The notes under the pieces were generated by a model that was not told the origin of the DNA, did no database searches, and saw only the letters and a list, made by a program, of their open reading frames with translations. The translations under genes were made by a program, and so were the position numbers. 34,370 bases of DNA from Haematobacter missouriensis (lineage in GTDB: Bacteria > Pseudomonadota > Alphaproteobacteria > Rhodobacterales > Rhodobacteraceae): NCBI RefSeq assembly GCF_000740775.1, contig NZ_JFGS01000036.1, positions 1-34,370 of the forward strand, written 5' to 3'. Positions 9,091 to 16,987 of the stretch are shown piece after piece. The first letter of the stretch is position 1; every line of letters begins with the position of its first letter.

Positions 9091-9827
9091 CACAGGCCCT
9101 CCTTCCGGTTTTCGAAGAAGCTCTGACGGCGACCACGGAGTACGACATCAAACTTGTATGCGAGGCAGTCCATCGGGATGGCGCGGTTCATGTCAAGCGG
9201 CGCGACGAGCACGTCGATTGCCTTCTGCTGACCAATGGTTTTCACGATGGGACATCGCTGGATCAGCGGGTCACCCTCGAAATACATCTGGGTGATGAGC
9301 CGTTGACCAAAGCCCGAGCCGAAGATCGACAGGTGGATGTGCATGGGCCGCCAGTCGTTGACGCGGTTCGGCCAGGGATACGCGCCGGGGCGCACCGTGA
9401 GGAACTCATAGGATCCGTCGGGCCGCGTGATGGTACGCCCGCAGCCCCCGAAGTTCGGATCGAGCGGTGCGGCGTAGCTGTCCTTTTTATGACGGTAGCG
9501 GCCCCCTGCATTGGCCTGCCAGATCTCCACCAAGACACCCGGGACCCCGCGCCCGTTCTCATCCATGACCTTGCCATGGACGATGATCCGCTCGCCGATT
9601 GCCGGATCGCCGGTGAAGTTGAGGATGAGGTTGTTGTCCAGCTCGCCAAGCATGGATTGCCCGAACGCCGGCCCCGTCTCCTCAGAAAGCGTGGAGCCGA
9701 GAGCGACCAGCGGCCGGAACGGCGCACGAGTCATCGACGTCTTGTAACCCGGCGTATAGGCTGGCGGGTGCCAGTCCCGATCCCGGAAATAAAGCGGTCC
9801 ACGGTCGATGGTATTGCTGAGAGTCAT
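9090..9827 (-). CDS. pcaH: Protocatechuate 3,4-dioxygenase beta subunit
   Basis: Catalytic beta subunit, 245 residues, which holds the non-haem Fe(III) and opens protocatechuate to 3-carboxy-cis,cis-muconate. Iron ligands are visible as Tyr111 (GRYRHK), Tyr150 (GAYPWP), His163 and His165 (MHIHLS), three residues offset from Tyr108, Tyr147, His160 and His162 of the Pseudomonas enzyme. The start overlaps the pcaC stop by four bases (ATGA), and the stop overlaps pcaG. All catalytic ligands are present, so the enzyme should be active. Confidence 0.97.
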   Translation of the reverse strand: MTLSNTIDRGPLYFRDRDWHPPAYTPGYKTSMTRAPFRPLVALGSTLSEETGPAFGQSMLGELDNNLILNFTGDPAIGERIIVHGKVMDENGRGVPGVLVEIWQANAGGRYRHKKDSYAAPLDPNFGGCGRTITRPDGSYEFLTVRPGAYPWPNRVNDWRPMHIHLSIFGSGFGQRLITQMYFEGDPLIQRCPIVKTIGQQKAIDVLVAPLDMNRAIPMDCLAYKFDVVLRGRRQSFFENRKEGL

Positions 9828-10201
9828 TGCGCTGCCTCCATTTCTGCGAATGTCTCCTTGGCTATCTTGATGGCATGATTGGCACGCGGCACTCCGGCAT
9901 AGATCGCCACGTGCAGAAGTGCCTCCATCACATCTTCCTGGCTCGCGCCTGTATTGGCGGTGGCGCGGATGTGCATGGCAAGCTCATGGTCGTTCCCCAG
10001 CCCTGCAAGGAGGGCGATCGTCAGCATCGAACGCTCCCGGGCAGAGATTGTGTCGCGCGACCAGACGCGGCCCCATGCGGCATCGGTGATAAGTTCCTGA
10101 AACGGCTGATCGAGCGGACTCTTGGCGGCTTCCGCCCGGTCCACATGCGCATTGCCCAGAATCCGGCGACGGGTCGCCATCCCCTGCTCAAGAATATCCA
10201 T
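9824..10201 (-). CDS. pcaC: 4-carboxymuconolactone decarboxylase
   Basis: Small AhpD-fold decarboxylase of about 125 residues that converts 4-carboxymuconolactone to beta-ketoadipate enol-lactone. EQGMATRRRILGNAHVDRA near the start and ELAMHIRATANTGASQEDV near residue 85 are typical of PcaC. Two starts are possible. ATG at 10210 lies only one base after AAAGGAG, too close for initiation, while ATG at 10201 lies ten bases after it and is preferred. Either way the gene starts inside the end of pcaD. It is a separate protein here rather than the PcaCD (PcaL) fusion seen in some bacteria. Confidence 0.93.
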   Translation of the reverse strand: MDILEQGMATRRRILGNAHVDRAEAAKSPLDQPFQELITDAAWGRVWSRDTISARERSMLTIALLAGLGNDHELAMHIRATANTGASQEDVMEALLHVAIYAGVPRANHAIKIAKETFAEMEAAQ

Positions 10202-10976
10202 AACTCGCATGCTCCTTTAAAAATGGTGTCAATAGCGCCGCGTAAGCACCTGTATCTTCTACGCATGGTATATGCGCTACCCCCTCCATCCGATGAAGGA
10301 CCGCGCCCTCAACAAGGGCCGCGGTCCCTGCGACGAGGTCGGGAGGCGTCGCGCCATCCTCGCTACCCGCAATGACCATCACCGGCACCTTGATCTGACG
10401 CGTCGCGTCCGTAAGGTCAGCCGCGGCAATGGCTTTACAGGCAGCGATATAGCCTTCCGCCGGGGTACGGACGAGCATGTTGCGCCACAGCGCAAGCTCA
10501 GGCCGCGTCCGATAGGCCGCAGCGAACCATCGCTCCATCACTGCATCAGCAATACTCTCCATACCACCGCTCTTGACTGCGTCGACGCGAGAAAGCCAGC
10601 TTTCCGCTGTCCCGATCCTCGCCGCCGTATTGGAGAGGACGAGTCCCCGGAGCAGCTCGGGGCGGGTAGAGGCCAGCGCCTGCCCGACAAGCCCGCCGAT
10701 GGACAGACCGACGAACACCACCGGCCCTCCCACAGCTTCGATAAGCGCCGCCGCATCGTTCGCCAGTTCGGAGATGCTGGTTTCCGCTATATCGGACAGA
10801 CCGTGTCCAGGTTTGTCGTAGCGAATGAAGCGAAAATCCTTCGGCAGATGCGGCAGGAGCGCATCCCAAAGGTGCAGATCGGTCCCAAGCGAATTCGCAA
10901 AGACCACAGTCGGTCCGGTGACCGCCCCGTCCACGCGGTAATGCATCGCCCCCCAAGGGCGCGTCAGAACTTGCAT
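10188..10976 (-). CDS. pcaD: 3-oxoadipate enol-lactonase
   Basis: Alpha/beta hydrolase of 262 residues that opens beta-ketoadipate enol-lactone to beta-ketoadipate. The nucleophile elbow GLSIGG gives Ser92; Asp207 (GSEDGATP) and His235 (GVAHIP) complete the triad. ATG at 10976 is preceded by GGGGAGGAGATC, a strong ribosome site, so the much longer open frame upstream is not used. It is the first gene of the pca operon and overlaps the start of pcaC. It diverges from pcaQ, the arrangement known from alphaproteobacteria where PcaQ activates pcaD onwards. Confidence 0.94.
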   Translation of the reverse strand: MQVLTRPWGAMHYRVDGAVTGPTVVFANSLGTDLHLWDALLPHLPKDFRFIRYDKPGHGLSDIAETSISELANDAAALIEAVGGPVVFVGLSIGGLVGQALASTRPELLRGLVLSNTAARIGTAESWLSRVDAVKSGGMESIADAVMERWFAAAYRTRPELALWRNMLVRTPAEGYIAACKAIAAADLTDATRQIKVPVMVIAGSEDGATPPDLVAGTAALVEGAVLHRMEGVAHIPCVEDTGAYAALLTPFLKEHASYGYS

Positions 10977-11018
10977 GATCTCCTCCCCATTCCCATAATC
11001 TGCCACAACGGAAAACTG
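10977..11018. promoter_or_regulatory. pcaD/pcaQ divergent promoter region
   Basis: Only 42 bases separate the divergent starts of pcaD and pcaQ. At least one promoter must therefore extend into coding sequence unless start calls shift. A half-site ATAATC is present, but I do not see a full ATAACC-N4-GGTTAA dyad like the PcaQ site described in Sinorhizobium meliloti. LysR-type control by PcaQ is likely from the arrangement alone. Confidence 0.5.
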
Positions 11019-11969
11019 ATGGATAATGCAAAAAGCACGCATATGGATAACTCGGAGAGCATACATCCAGCGGTGAAGCTTCGGCACATCCGGACCTTTC
11101 TGGATATTGCGAGCGAGGGGAATCTCTCTGCCGTCGCGCGGCGACAAGGCATCACCCAGCCGGCTTTGTCGCGCACCCTGGCTGAACTGGAGACGCTCCT
11201 CGGTCAGCCGCTGTTTCTGCGTCAGGGCCGGCGGCTCGTGCTCACTGAGGGAGGCGCCCTGTTCCGGCGGCATGCGACAGCTTCCCTGCAATCACTGGAG
11301 GCAGGCGCCGCGGCCCTTCGGCCACGCGCGGGGGGCACGCTGCGGGTCGGTGTCCTTCCGACGGTGGCAAGCTGGTTCTTTCCCCGCGTCGCGCTCCGCT
11401 TCCGCGAGATACGGCCGGAGATGGTGCTGGCGGTGGAGACTGGCCCGCATTTCCACCTGATGCGCCAGTTGCGGGAAGGCAGTATCGACCTGATGATCGG
11501 TCGGCTGCCGGAGGCGCGGGAGATGCCCGGACTGAGCTTCGATCACCTCTATGAAGAGGATATCGTGCTGGCCGCACGGCACGATCACCCACTTCTCGAC
11601 CTTCCGCCTGCCGAGGCGCTGGCGCGCTCGCCGCTCATCCTGCCCCCCGTCACGGCGATCATCCGACGTCCCGTTGACGATTATCTGGCCTCTCTCGGAC
11701 TGTCCAATCTGCGACCGGCGGTGGAGACCGTTTCGCTCGCCATCGGTCGAGCGATCTGCCGGGGGTCCGATGCCCTGTGGTTCATCTCCCGCGGCGTCAT
11801 CGCCGAAGAACTGGAGGAGGGAGCGATGGCTCTGCTGCCGGTGAGAGCACGCTTCCTTGCCGGAGCGGTGGGCACTACACGGCGCCAGACGCATGAGGCA
11901 CCTGGGCTGGAGACGCTGGAAGAGATTGCCCGCGACATCGCCCGGACGGTGCCAACGACCGTCGGTTGA
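11019..11969 (+). CDS. pcaQ: LysR-type regulator of the pca operon
   Basis: A 316-residue LysR regulator, expected to activate pcaD onwards in response to a pathway intermediate. The winged helix-turn-helix spans about residues 18-78 (HIRTFLDIASEGNLSAVARR then GITQPALSRTLAELE), followed by a periplasmic-binding-protein-like effector domain. TLRVGVLPTVASWFFPRVALRF is typical of PcaQ/GbpR relatives. The start is uncertain: ATG at 11019 has weak GGAAA upstream, while ATG at 11043, eight codons later, has none. The first 24 bases are partly repeated by the next 24. Divergence from pcaD supports the name. Confidence 0.88.
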   Translation: MDNAKSTHMDNSESIHPAVKLRHIRTFLDIASEGNLSAVARRQGITQPALSRTLAELETLLGQPLFLRQGRRLVLTEGGALFRRHATASLQSLEAGAAALRPRAGGTLRVGVLPTVASWFFPRVALRFREIRPEMVLAVETGPHFHLMRQLREGSIDLMIGRLPEAREMPGLSFDHLYEEDIVLAARHDHPLLDLPPAEALARSPLILPPVTAIIRRPVDDYLASLGLSNLRPAVETVSLAIGRAICRGSDALWFISRGVIAEELEEGAMALLPVRARFLAGAVGTTRRQTHEAPGLETLEEIARDIARTVPTTVG

Positions 11970-12018
11970 AACATCACTTCGGGGTGAACCGCCGGGACGG
12001 CGCGCGACTGCGGCTTAG

Positions 12019-13017
12019 ATGGGGCCAATGGATCGCCGTCTTTTTCTCACTCTCGCCGCCGCGACACCCGTGCTCCCTCTTGCGGCTCGTGCCTGCGTGG
12101 CCATTGAACCCCTGCTGGATGGAGCGGAAAGTCTCCAGCCACTTGAAACCCTGCTCGTCGCGCAGCGGGGAACCGTCATCGCGGCGCGGGGGTATCGCGG
12201 GCACACGCCTGACCGGCCCAAGAATATCAAATCGGCGTCCAAATCCGTGATCTCCGCGATGGTTGGAATGGCCATCGAGCGGGGGCTGCTGGAAGGTGTT
12301 GACCAGCGGATAGCACCTCTGCTGCATAGCGATCTTCCGCGCGACCCCGATCCGTTGATGGAGGAGATTACCATCGGCCATCTCCTTTCCATGCAGGCCG
12401 GGCTGGGACGGACATCCGGGCCGAACTACGGCCGCTGGGTTTCCAGCAGCAACTGGGTCCGCTCTGCCCTCGCCATGCCGTTTGAAGCGCGGCCGGGTGA
12501 AGGAATGCTCTACTCCACCGGGTCCACCCATCTGCTGTCCGCGATTCTCACGCGGGTGGCCGGGCGGTCGAGCCTTTCGCTTGCGCGGGACTGGTTCGGC
12601 CCGCTGGAAGGCTTCGCCATCACCGGCTGGGACCGCGATCCGCAGGGTATCTATCTGGGCGGCAATCAGATGGCCATGACACCCCGTTCGCTGCTGTCCT
12701 TTGGCGAGCTTTATCGGCGCGACGGCCTGAACGCGGCCGGGGCGCGCCTGCTCCCCGCCCGATGGATCGCCGAGTCGTGGACGCCGCGCACGCGCTCCCG
12801 CTTCAATGGCGACGGATATGGCTACGGCTGGTTCCTCCGCCGCATAGGCGGCGAGGAAGTCCGTTACGGATGGGGCTATGGCGGCCAGATGGTTTATGTC
12901 GTGCCCGGACGCGAGATGACCGTGATCATGACCTCCGACGATAGCGTCCCCTCAGCCCGGACCGGTCACCGGAGCGACCTGCACGACCTGCTCGCCCGCA
13001 TCCTCGCCGCATGTTGA
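12019..13017 (+). CDS. Exported serine hydrolase, class C beta-lactamase/esterase fold
   Basis: A protein of about 332 residues with an N-terminal export signal (MDRRLFLTLAAA, a twin-arginine RRLFL pattern) and a possible ARA signal-peptidase site around residues 23-25. KSASK supplies the SxxK motif (Ser72, Lys75). The second motif is YST (Tyr165-Thr167) rather than the usual YxN of class C beta-lactamases, and GWGYGG near the C-terminus stands where KTG is found. This pattern fits penicillin-binding-protein-like esterases and amidases more than true beta-lactamases. ATG at 12028 is an alternative start giving MDRRLF. The substrate is unknown. Its stop is one base from the stop of the opposing argE-like gene. 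Confidence 0.8.
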   Translation: MGPMDRRLFLTLAAATPVLPLAARACVAIEPLLDGAESLQPLETLLVAQRGTVIAARGYRGHTPDRPKNIKSASKSVISAMVGMAIERGLLEGVDQRIAPLLHSDLPRDPDPLMEEITIGHLLSMQAGLGRTSGPNYGRWVSSSNWVRSALAMPFEARPGEGMLYSTGSTHLLSAILTRVAGRSSLSLARDWFGPLEGFAITGWDRDPQGIYLGGNQMAMTPRSLLSFGELYRRDGLNAAGARLLPARWIAESWTPRTRSRFNGDGYGYGWFLRRIGGEEVRYGWGYGGQMVYVVPGREMTVIMTSDDSVPSARTGHRSDLHDLLARILAAC

Positions 13018-13018
13018 G

Positions 13019-14188
13019 TCACGCGGCCTGCTTCGTACGGCTCCAGTCGATCAACCGCTCCATGAACCGGTCGCAGAGCTGAAGCTGCGCCTCACTGATG
13101 TATTCGTCGGGCTTGTGCGCATCGCCGATGGAACCCGGCCCGCAGATGATCGTCGGCACACCCAGCGTTTGTGAAAAACGGCCCCCCTCCGTGCCATAGG
13201 CAACGCTGGAGGTTCCGTTAGCCGCGGCAAGCGACAGGCCCCGCACCGCCGCCTCGGACTCCGCTGGCGTGGCAAGACCGGGGAATGCGGCGTAGACGTC
13301 AAGCTCTATCCCCGTCTCCGGGGCGCGCGCCTTCATTTCCGCATCCAGCATGCCGATGTAATCGCTGAGTTCCGCGACCAGCGCGTCCGGATCCTCTCCG
13401 GGCAGTACACGAAATTCCCCGAGGATGACCGCCTCATCCGGCACGATGTTGAGCGCGGTTCCCCCATGGAACGTGCCAACATGCGCCGTGGAGTGAGGCA
13501 CGTCATAGGCCGGGTTCCGTTTGCCCGATGCCGCGAGCCGCCCGGCGATCTCCCGCATCTTCGCGACGATCAGGGCGCCGTATTCCACCGCATTCACCCC
13601 ATCTGGAGCAAGCGAGGAATGGCATGACCGACCGCGAACACTGATCTTCATGGAGCGCTTTGCCTTATGTCCCACGACGAGGGACATCATCGTCGGCTCT
13701 CCCACCACGCAGAAATCTGGTTTCACGGGCTGTGCAGCCAGCCAGTCGATCAGTCCGATCACGCCGATGCACCCCACTTCCTCGTCATAGGAGAAGGCGA
13801 GATGGATCGGTCGGGCGAGCGGCGCGGCAAGCATCTTGGGCACCGCTGCGAGGGCACAGGCAAGAAACCCCTTCATGTCGCAAGCGCCGCGTGCATAGAG
13901 GTTGCCTCCCCGCGGCGTAAGGGTGAAGGGATCACTCGTCCACGCCTGCCCCAAAACGGGCACGGTGTCGGTATGCCCCGACAGGATCGTCCCCGGCACG
14001 TCCGCAGGCCCGACCGTCGCCCAAAGGTTCGCCTTCTCTCCGGTCGCGTCGAATACGCGGTGGCTCTCGATCCCAAGCTCCGCAAGATAGTCCGCGACGT
14101 AGTCTATCAGCGGCAGGTTCGAGTTACAGCTCGTCGTGTCGAAGGCGACGAGACGGGACAGAACCTCCGCGCTGGTCGGGGTGGGCAT
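13019..14188 (-). CDS. argE: M20-family acetylornithine deacetylase-like enzyme
   Basis: Zinc amidohydrolase of about 389 residues, closest in pattern to ArgE. Metal and catalytic residues are visible: His72 and Asp74 (SGHTDTVPV), Asp104 (ARGACDMKG), Glu136-Glu137 (YDEEVG), Glu164 (GEPT) and a late His in GDAHKPDEYI. AAAGGAG sits directly against ATG 14194 but six bases before ATG 14188, so 14188 is the likely start. It follows a LysR gene with no space, so both share a transcript. Position next to a peptide importer suggests it deacylates an imported N-acyl amino acid rather than serving arginine synthesis. Exact substrate is open. Confidence 0.85.
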   Translation of the reverse strand: MPTPTSAEVLSRLVAFDTTSCNSNLPLIDYVADYLAELGIESHRVFDATGEKANLWATVGPADVPGTILSGHTDTVPVLGQAWTSDPFTLTPRGGNLYARGACDMKGFLACALAAVPKMLAAPLARPIHLAFSYDEEVGCIGVIGLIDWLAAQPVKPDFCVVGEPTMMSLVVGHKAKRSMKISVRGRSCHSSLAPDGVNAVEYGALIVAKMREIAGRLAASGKRNPAYDVPHSTAHVGTFHGGTALNIVPDEAVILGEFRVLPGEDPDALVAELSDYIGMLDAEMKARAPETGIELDVYAAFPGLATPAESEAAVRGLSLAAANGTSSVAYGTEGGRFSQTLGVPTIICGPGSIGDAHKPDEYISEAQLQLCDRFMERLIDWSRTKQAA

Positions 14189-14190
14189 GG

Positions 14191-15183
14191 TCATCTCCTT
14201 TGGATAAGCGCGCCAGGGCTGAAGCGATCGACGAGTTCGGCGCGCACCATTTCGATGAAATCGGCGGCAGCAGGGCTGATCGGCTGGCTGGAAGGCGTGA
14301 GAAATGAGGTGCGATAGGGCACAGCAGGCGTGAAAGGCCGGATCACCACCCCGGGAGCAAGGCGGTGGGCGATCGGAAAGGGGTTCAGCAGCGCTACGCC
14401 CAGCCCTTCCGCGACGAATTCGGCGGCTGAGACTGCTGTCGCGGTCTCGACCACGATGGACGGCGTGATGCCCGCCCGCTGCAGCACCCTGTCGATGGCG
14501 ATGCGGCCCGAATGACGACGCGTCAGCGCTACGAACGGTTCTCCTGCCAAGTCGACGGGTTCAATGACCTCCTTCGCCGCGAGCCGGTGGCGCGAGGGCA
14601 GCGCGCAGACCGCCTCGCTCGCCAGCACGACCTCGGTTCGCACGGCAGGGTGAGACGGCATCGTATCCGTCAGGGCGATTTCATACCGCCCCTCCGCCAC
14701 TCCGGTGATGAGCGCATCGGACGCAACCACCTCGAACGTCACTTCCAAATCCGGGTTCATCTTGATGAAACGGGCAACGCGGGAGGGCAGAAACCGGTGT
14801 GCGATGGTCGGCGGAGCGGCGACGACCATCCGCCCGGAATGGCCCCGCCCCTTCTGCCGCGGGGCCTCCGGGCGAGAGATGCGCTCAAGCGCCGCAAATA
14901 CAGGCCCCAGCTCCTCGTTTATGATGAGACAATCTGTCGTTGGCACCAGTCTGCCACCCGACCTGTCGAACAATGTTCGTCCCAATCCCTCTTCAAGCTG
15001 CGCCAAAGCCCGGCTGATTGCCGGCTGGGTCAGGCCGAGCCTGCGGGCCGCCGTCGTCGCGGTCCCCGCCTCCACCAGGGCGCGAAGCACTTCCAACTCT
15101 CGCAGGGTCAGGTTGAAACGGCGCTCCCCCCCGCGTCCATCATCCGCTGCGCTCACATCCGCTTCCCTATAACCATTTTGCAT
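14191..15183 (-). CDS. LysR-family transcriptional regulator
   Basis: A 330-residue LysR protein with its winged helix-turn-helix at about residues 25-85 (ELEVLRALVEAGTATTAARR then GLTQPAISRALAQLE) and a C-terminal effector-binding domain. It starts back to back with the ABC importer operon and is followed directly by the argE-like gene. It therefore probably controls both directions in response to an imported compound or its hydrolysis product. The target and inducer cannot be read from the sequence. Confidence 0.92.
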   Translation of the reverse strand: MQNGYREADVSAADDGRGGERRFNLTLRELEVLRALVEAGTATTAARRLGLTQPAISRALAQLEEGLGRTLFDRSGGRLVPTTDCLIINEELGPVFAALERISRPEAPRQKGRGHSGRMVVAAPPTIAHRFLPSRVARFIKMNPDLEVTFEVVASDALITGVAEGRYEIALTDTMPSHPAVRTEVVLASEAVCALPSRHRLAAKEVIEPVDLAGEPFVALTRRHSGRIAIDRVLQRAGITPSIVVETATAVSAAEFVAEGLGVALLNPFPIAHRLAPGVVIRPFTPAVPYRTSFLTPSSQPISPAAADFIEMVRAELVDRFSPGALIQRR

Positions 15184-15313
15184 GATTTATGGACTTGGAT
15201 ATTTTCATAACTCATAATACGCTGGACGCCAAGGGGCATGGCCCGGCTTTTCCTCGGGTCTTGCCGCTTCACTAAGAAACAGACGAAAACGACCAACTGA
15301 CAGGGTGATCATT
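15184..15313. promoter_or_regulatory. LysR / ABC importer divergent promoter region
   Basis: This AT-richer 130-base region separates the LysR gene from the importer operon. It contains an interrupted dyad TTATG (15187-15191) with CATAA (15206-15210), and a further TCATAA just after, which may form a LysR-type binding area overlapping the lysR promoter. No clear -35/-10 pair was recognised for the importer. The operator role is inference. Confidence 0.35.
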
Positions 15314-16924
15314 ATGCAAGCGACCTGGCGAACCCTCGCCTTAGCCACGCTTTTTTCGTCCACCGCGCTCGTTTCGGCGGTGTCGGCCCAGAACCTTCGC
15401 ATCGGCCTTGCTTCGGAGCCGACATCGATGGATCCGCAGTTTCACAACCTCGCCACCAATACGCAGGTTCGACTGAGTATCTTCGAGTCGCTGCTCGATC
15501 AGGATGCACTGCAGGCTCTTCAACCGAAGCTCGCCACGGAATGGGAAGCAATCGACGAAACCACGTGGCGGTTCCGGCTGCGGGAGGATGTCGCCTTCCA
15601 CAACGGCACTCCCTTTACGGCGCGTGACGTGATCTACAGCGTCTGCCGGATCCCGATGGTGGAGAACTCACCTTCCTCCTTCTCCATCTACACGAAATCC
15701 GTGGCTGGCATTGAGGCGGAAGACGATCACACCGTCATCATCCGCACCGACGGCCCCAACCCCCTCCTGCCCGTGGAAAGCTCGACCTGGGCAATCATGT
15801 CGGCGGATGCCAGCGGTGCCACGAAAGACCTCGCCTTCAAGAAGGGCGGTTGCGAGGGGATGGGGGAGGTGCCTCAGCAGGCAGCCTTCAACTCCCCGGC
15901 TCTCGTCGTCGGCACTGGTCCCTACAAGCTCAAGGAATTCACCCGCGGGTCGCAGATCGTGTTGACGCGGGCGGAGGATTACTGGGGCGACAAGTCGGAA
16001 TGGGAAACCATCACGCTCCGCCCCATCAGCAGCGCCGGTCCGCGCGTCGCGGCCCTTCTTGCGGGTGACGTTGATCTCATCGAAGCCCCGCCCGTGCAGG
16101 ACCTGCCGCGCATCAAGAATGCGGGCTTCAACGTCGTGGATGCGCTTTCCAACCGCGTGATCTATATCGCGCTCTTCCAGGACGGTCCCCACAAGGGCAT
16201 TGCCGGAGCCGACGGGAAAAACCCGTTGGAGGATCCGCGTGTGCGAGAGGCCATGTCTCTCGCCATCAACCGCGAGGCAATCGTGGACAGGATCATGAGC
16301 GGCTACGCCACCCCCGCGGGTGAGCTGCTGCCGCCGCCGATGTTCGGCACCTCTGGGCGCCCCGCCGATGGTGATGATCCCGAGAAGGCCAAACAGCTCA
16401 TGGCGGAGGCCGGCTACCCGGACGGCTTTGAACTGACGCTCGGCACGCCGAATGACCGGTACATCAATGATGAACAGGTGGCGCAGGCGGTGGCGCAGAT
16501 GCTGACCCGCATCGGCATCCGCACCAAGGTTGACGCGACGACGGCGAGCCAGTTCTTCTCGCGCCGGAACGCACTCGACTATCCGGCCTTCCTGGCTGGC
16601 TGGGGCGCGGCATCGGGTGAAATGTCATCACCGTTGAAGTCTCTGGTCGCGACCTACAATCCCGACGCCGGGCTGGGCGTGACCAATGCGGGGCGTTATA
16701 GCAGCCCGGAGATGGACGCTCTGCTGGAAAAGGCGATGGTCACGATCGACGATGACGAGCGCTCCGAGCTGCTCCAGCAGGCAGAAACCATCGTTCTGAA
16801 CGAGCACGGCATCCTGCCGCTTCACTACGAGCGCTCGGCCTGGGCGATGTCGCCCAAGGTGAATTATGAGCCGCGCGTCGATCAGTACACGCTTGCGCAC
16901 ACCGTGACGCAAGCCACCGACTGA
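15314..16924 (+). CDS. Peptide ABC transporter substrate-binding protein (SBP family 5)
   Basis: Periplasmic binding protein of about 536 residues in the DppA/OppA/NikA family. A Sec signal (TWRTLALATLFSSTALVSAVSA) is followed by mature QNLRIGLASEPTSMDPQF, the family's N-terminal signature; FRLREDVAFHNGTPFTARDV is the next conserved block. ATG at 15314 with AGGGTG six bases upstream is preferred over GTG 15305. It leads a complete importer operon (two permeases, two ATPases). The ligand is likely a peptide or acyl-amino acid, inferred from the two flanking M20 hydrolases; the binding pocket cannot be read from sequence. Confidence 0.92.
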   Translation: MQATWRTLALATLFSSTALVSAVSAQNLRIGLASEPTSMDPQFHNLATNTQVRLSIFESLLDQDALQALQPKLATEWEAIDETTWRFRLREDVAFHNGTPFTARDVIYSVCRIPMVENSPSSFSIYTKSVAGIEAEDDHTVIIRTDGPNPLLPVESSTWAIMSADASGATKDLAFKKGGCEGMGEVPQQAAFNSPALVVGTGPYKLKEFTRGSQIVLTRAEDYWGDKSEWETITLRPISSAGPRVAALLAGDVDLIEAPPVQDLPRIKNAGFNVVDALSNRVIYIALFQDGPHKGIAGADGKNPLEDPRVREAMSLAINREAIVDRIMSGYATPAGELLPPPMFGTSGRPADGDDPEKAKQLMAEAGYPDGFELTLGTPNDRYINDEQVAQAVAQMLTRIGIRTKVDATTASQFFSRRNALDYPAFLAGWGAASGEMSSPLKSLVATYNPDAGLGVTNAGRYSSPEMDALLEKAMVTIDDDERSELLQQAETIVLNEHGILPLHYERSAWAMSPKVNYEPRVDQYTLAHTVTQATD

Positions 16925-16937
16925 CGACCGCGTGACG

Positions 16938-16960
16938 CGTCGGGCCAATCCGGCCCGGCG
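16938..16960 (+). promoter_or_regulatory. Stem-loop after binding-protein gene
   Basis: CGTCGGGCC and GGCCCGGCG pair over 9 bp (one G-U) around loop AATCC, 13 bases after the binding-protein stop. Such hairpins commonly protect the binding-protein mRNA so that it outnumbers the membrane subunits. No T-run follows, so read-through to the permeases is expected. Confidence 0.55.
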
Positions 16961-16987
16961 CCTTGCCCGAACGCCCGAGTTCCTCTC

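Noticed and set aside
8239-9126. 295-codon plus-strand open frame
   Set aside because: Antisense to BKACE and pcaG, both supported by catalytic motifs and operon structure.
12019-13017. Reading the SxxK hydrolase as a class C beta-lactamase resistance gene
   Set aside because: The YxN and KTG motifs are not conserved, and no ampR-like regulator is beside it.
15181-15210. TTATG/CATAA dyad as a proven LysR operator
   Set aside because: Arms are only five bases and the region is AT-rich, so it is listed only as a weak regulatory region.
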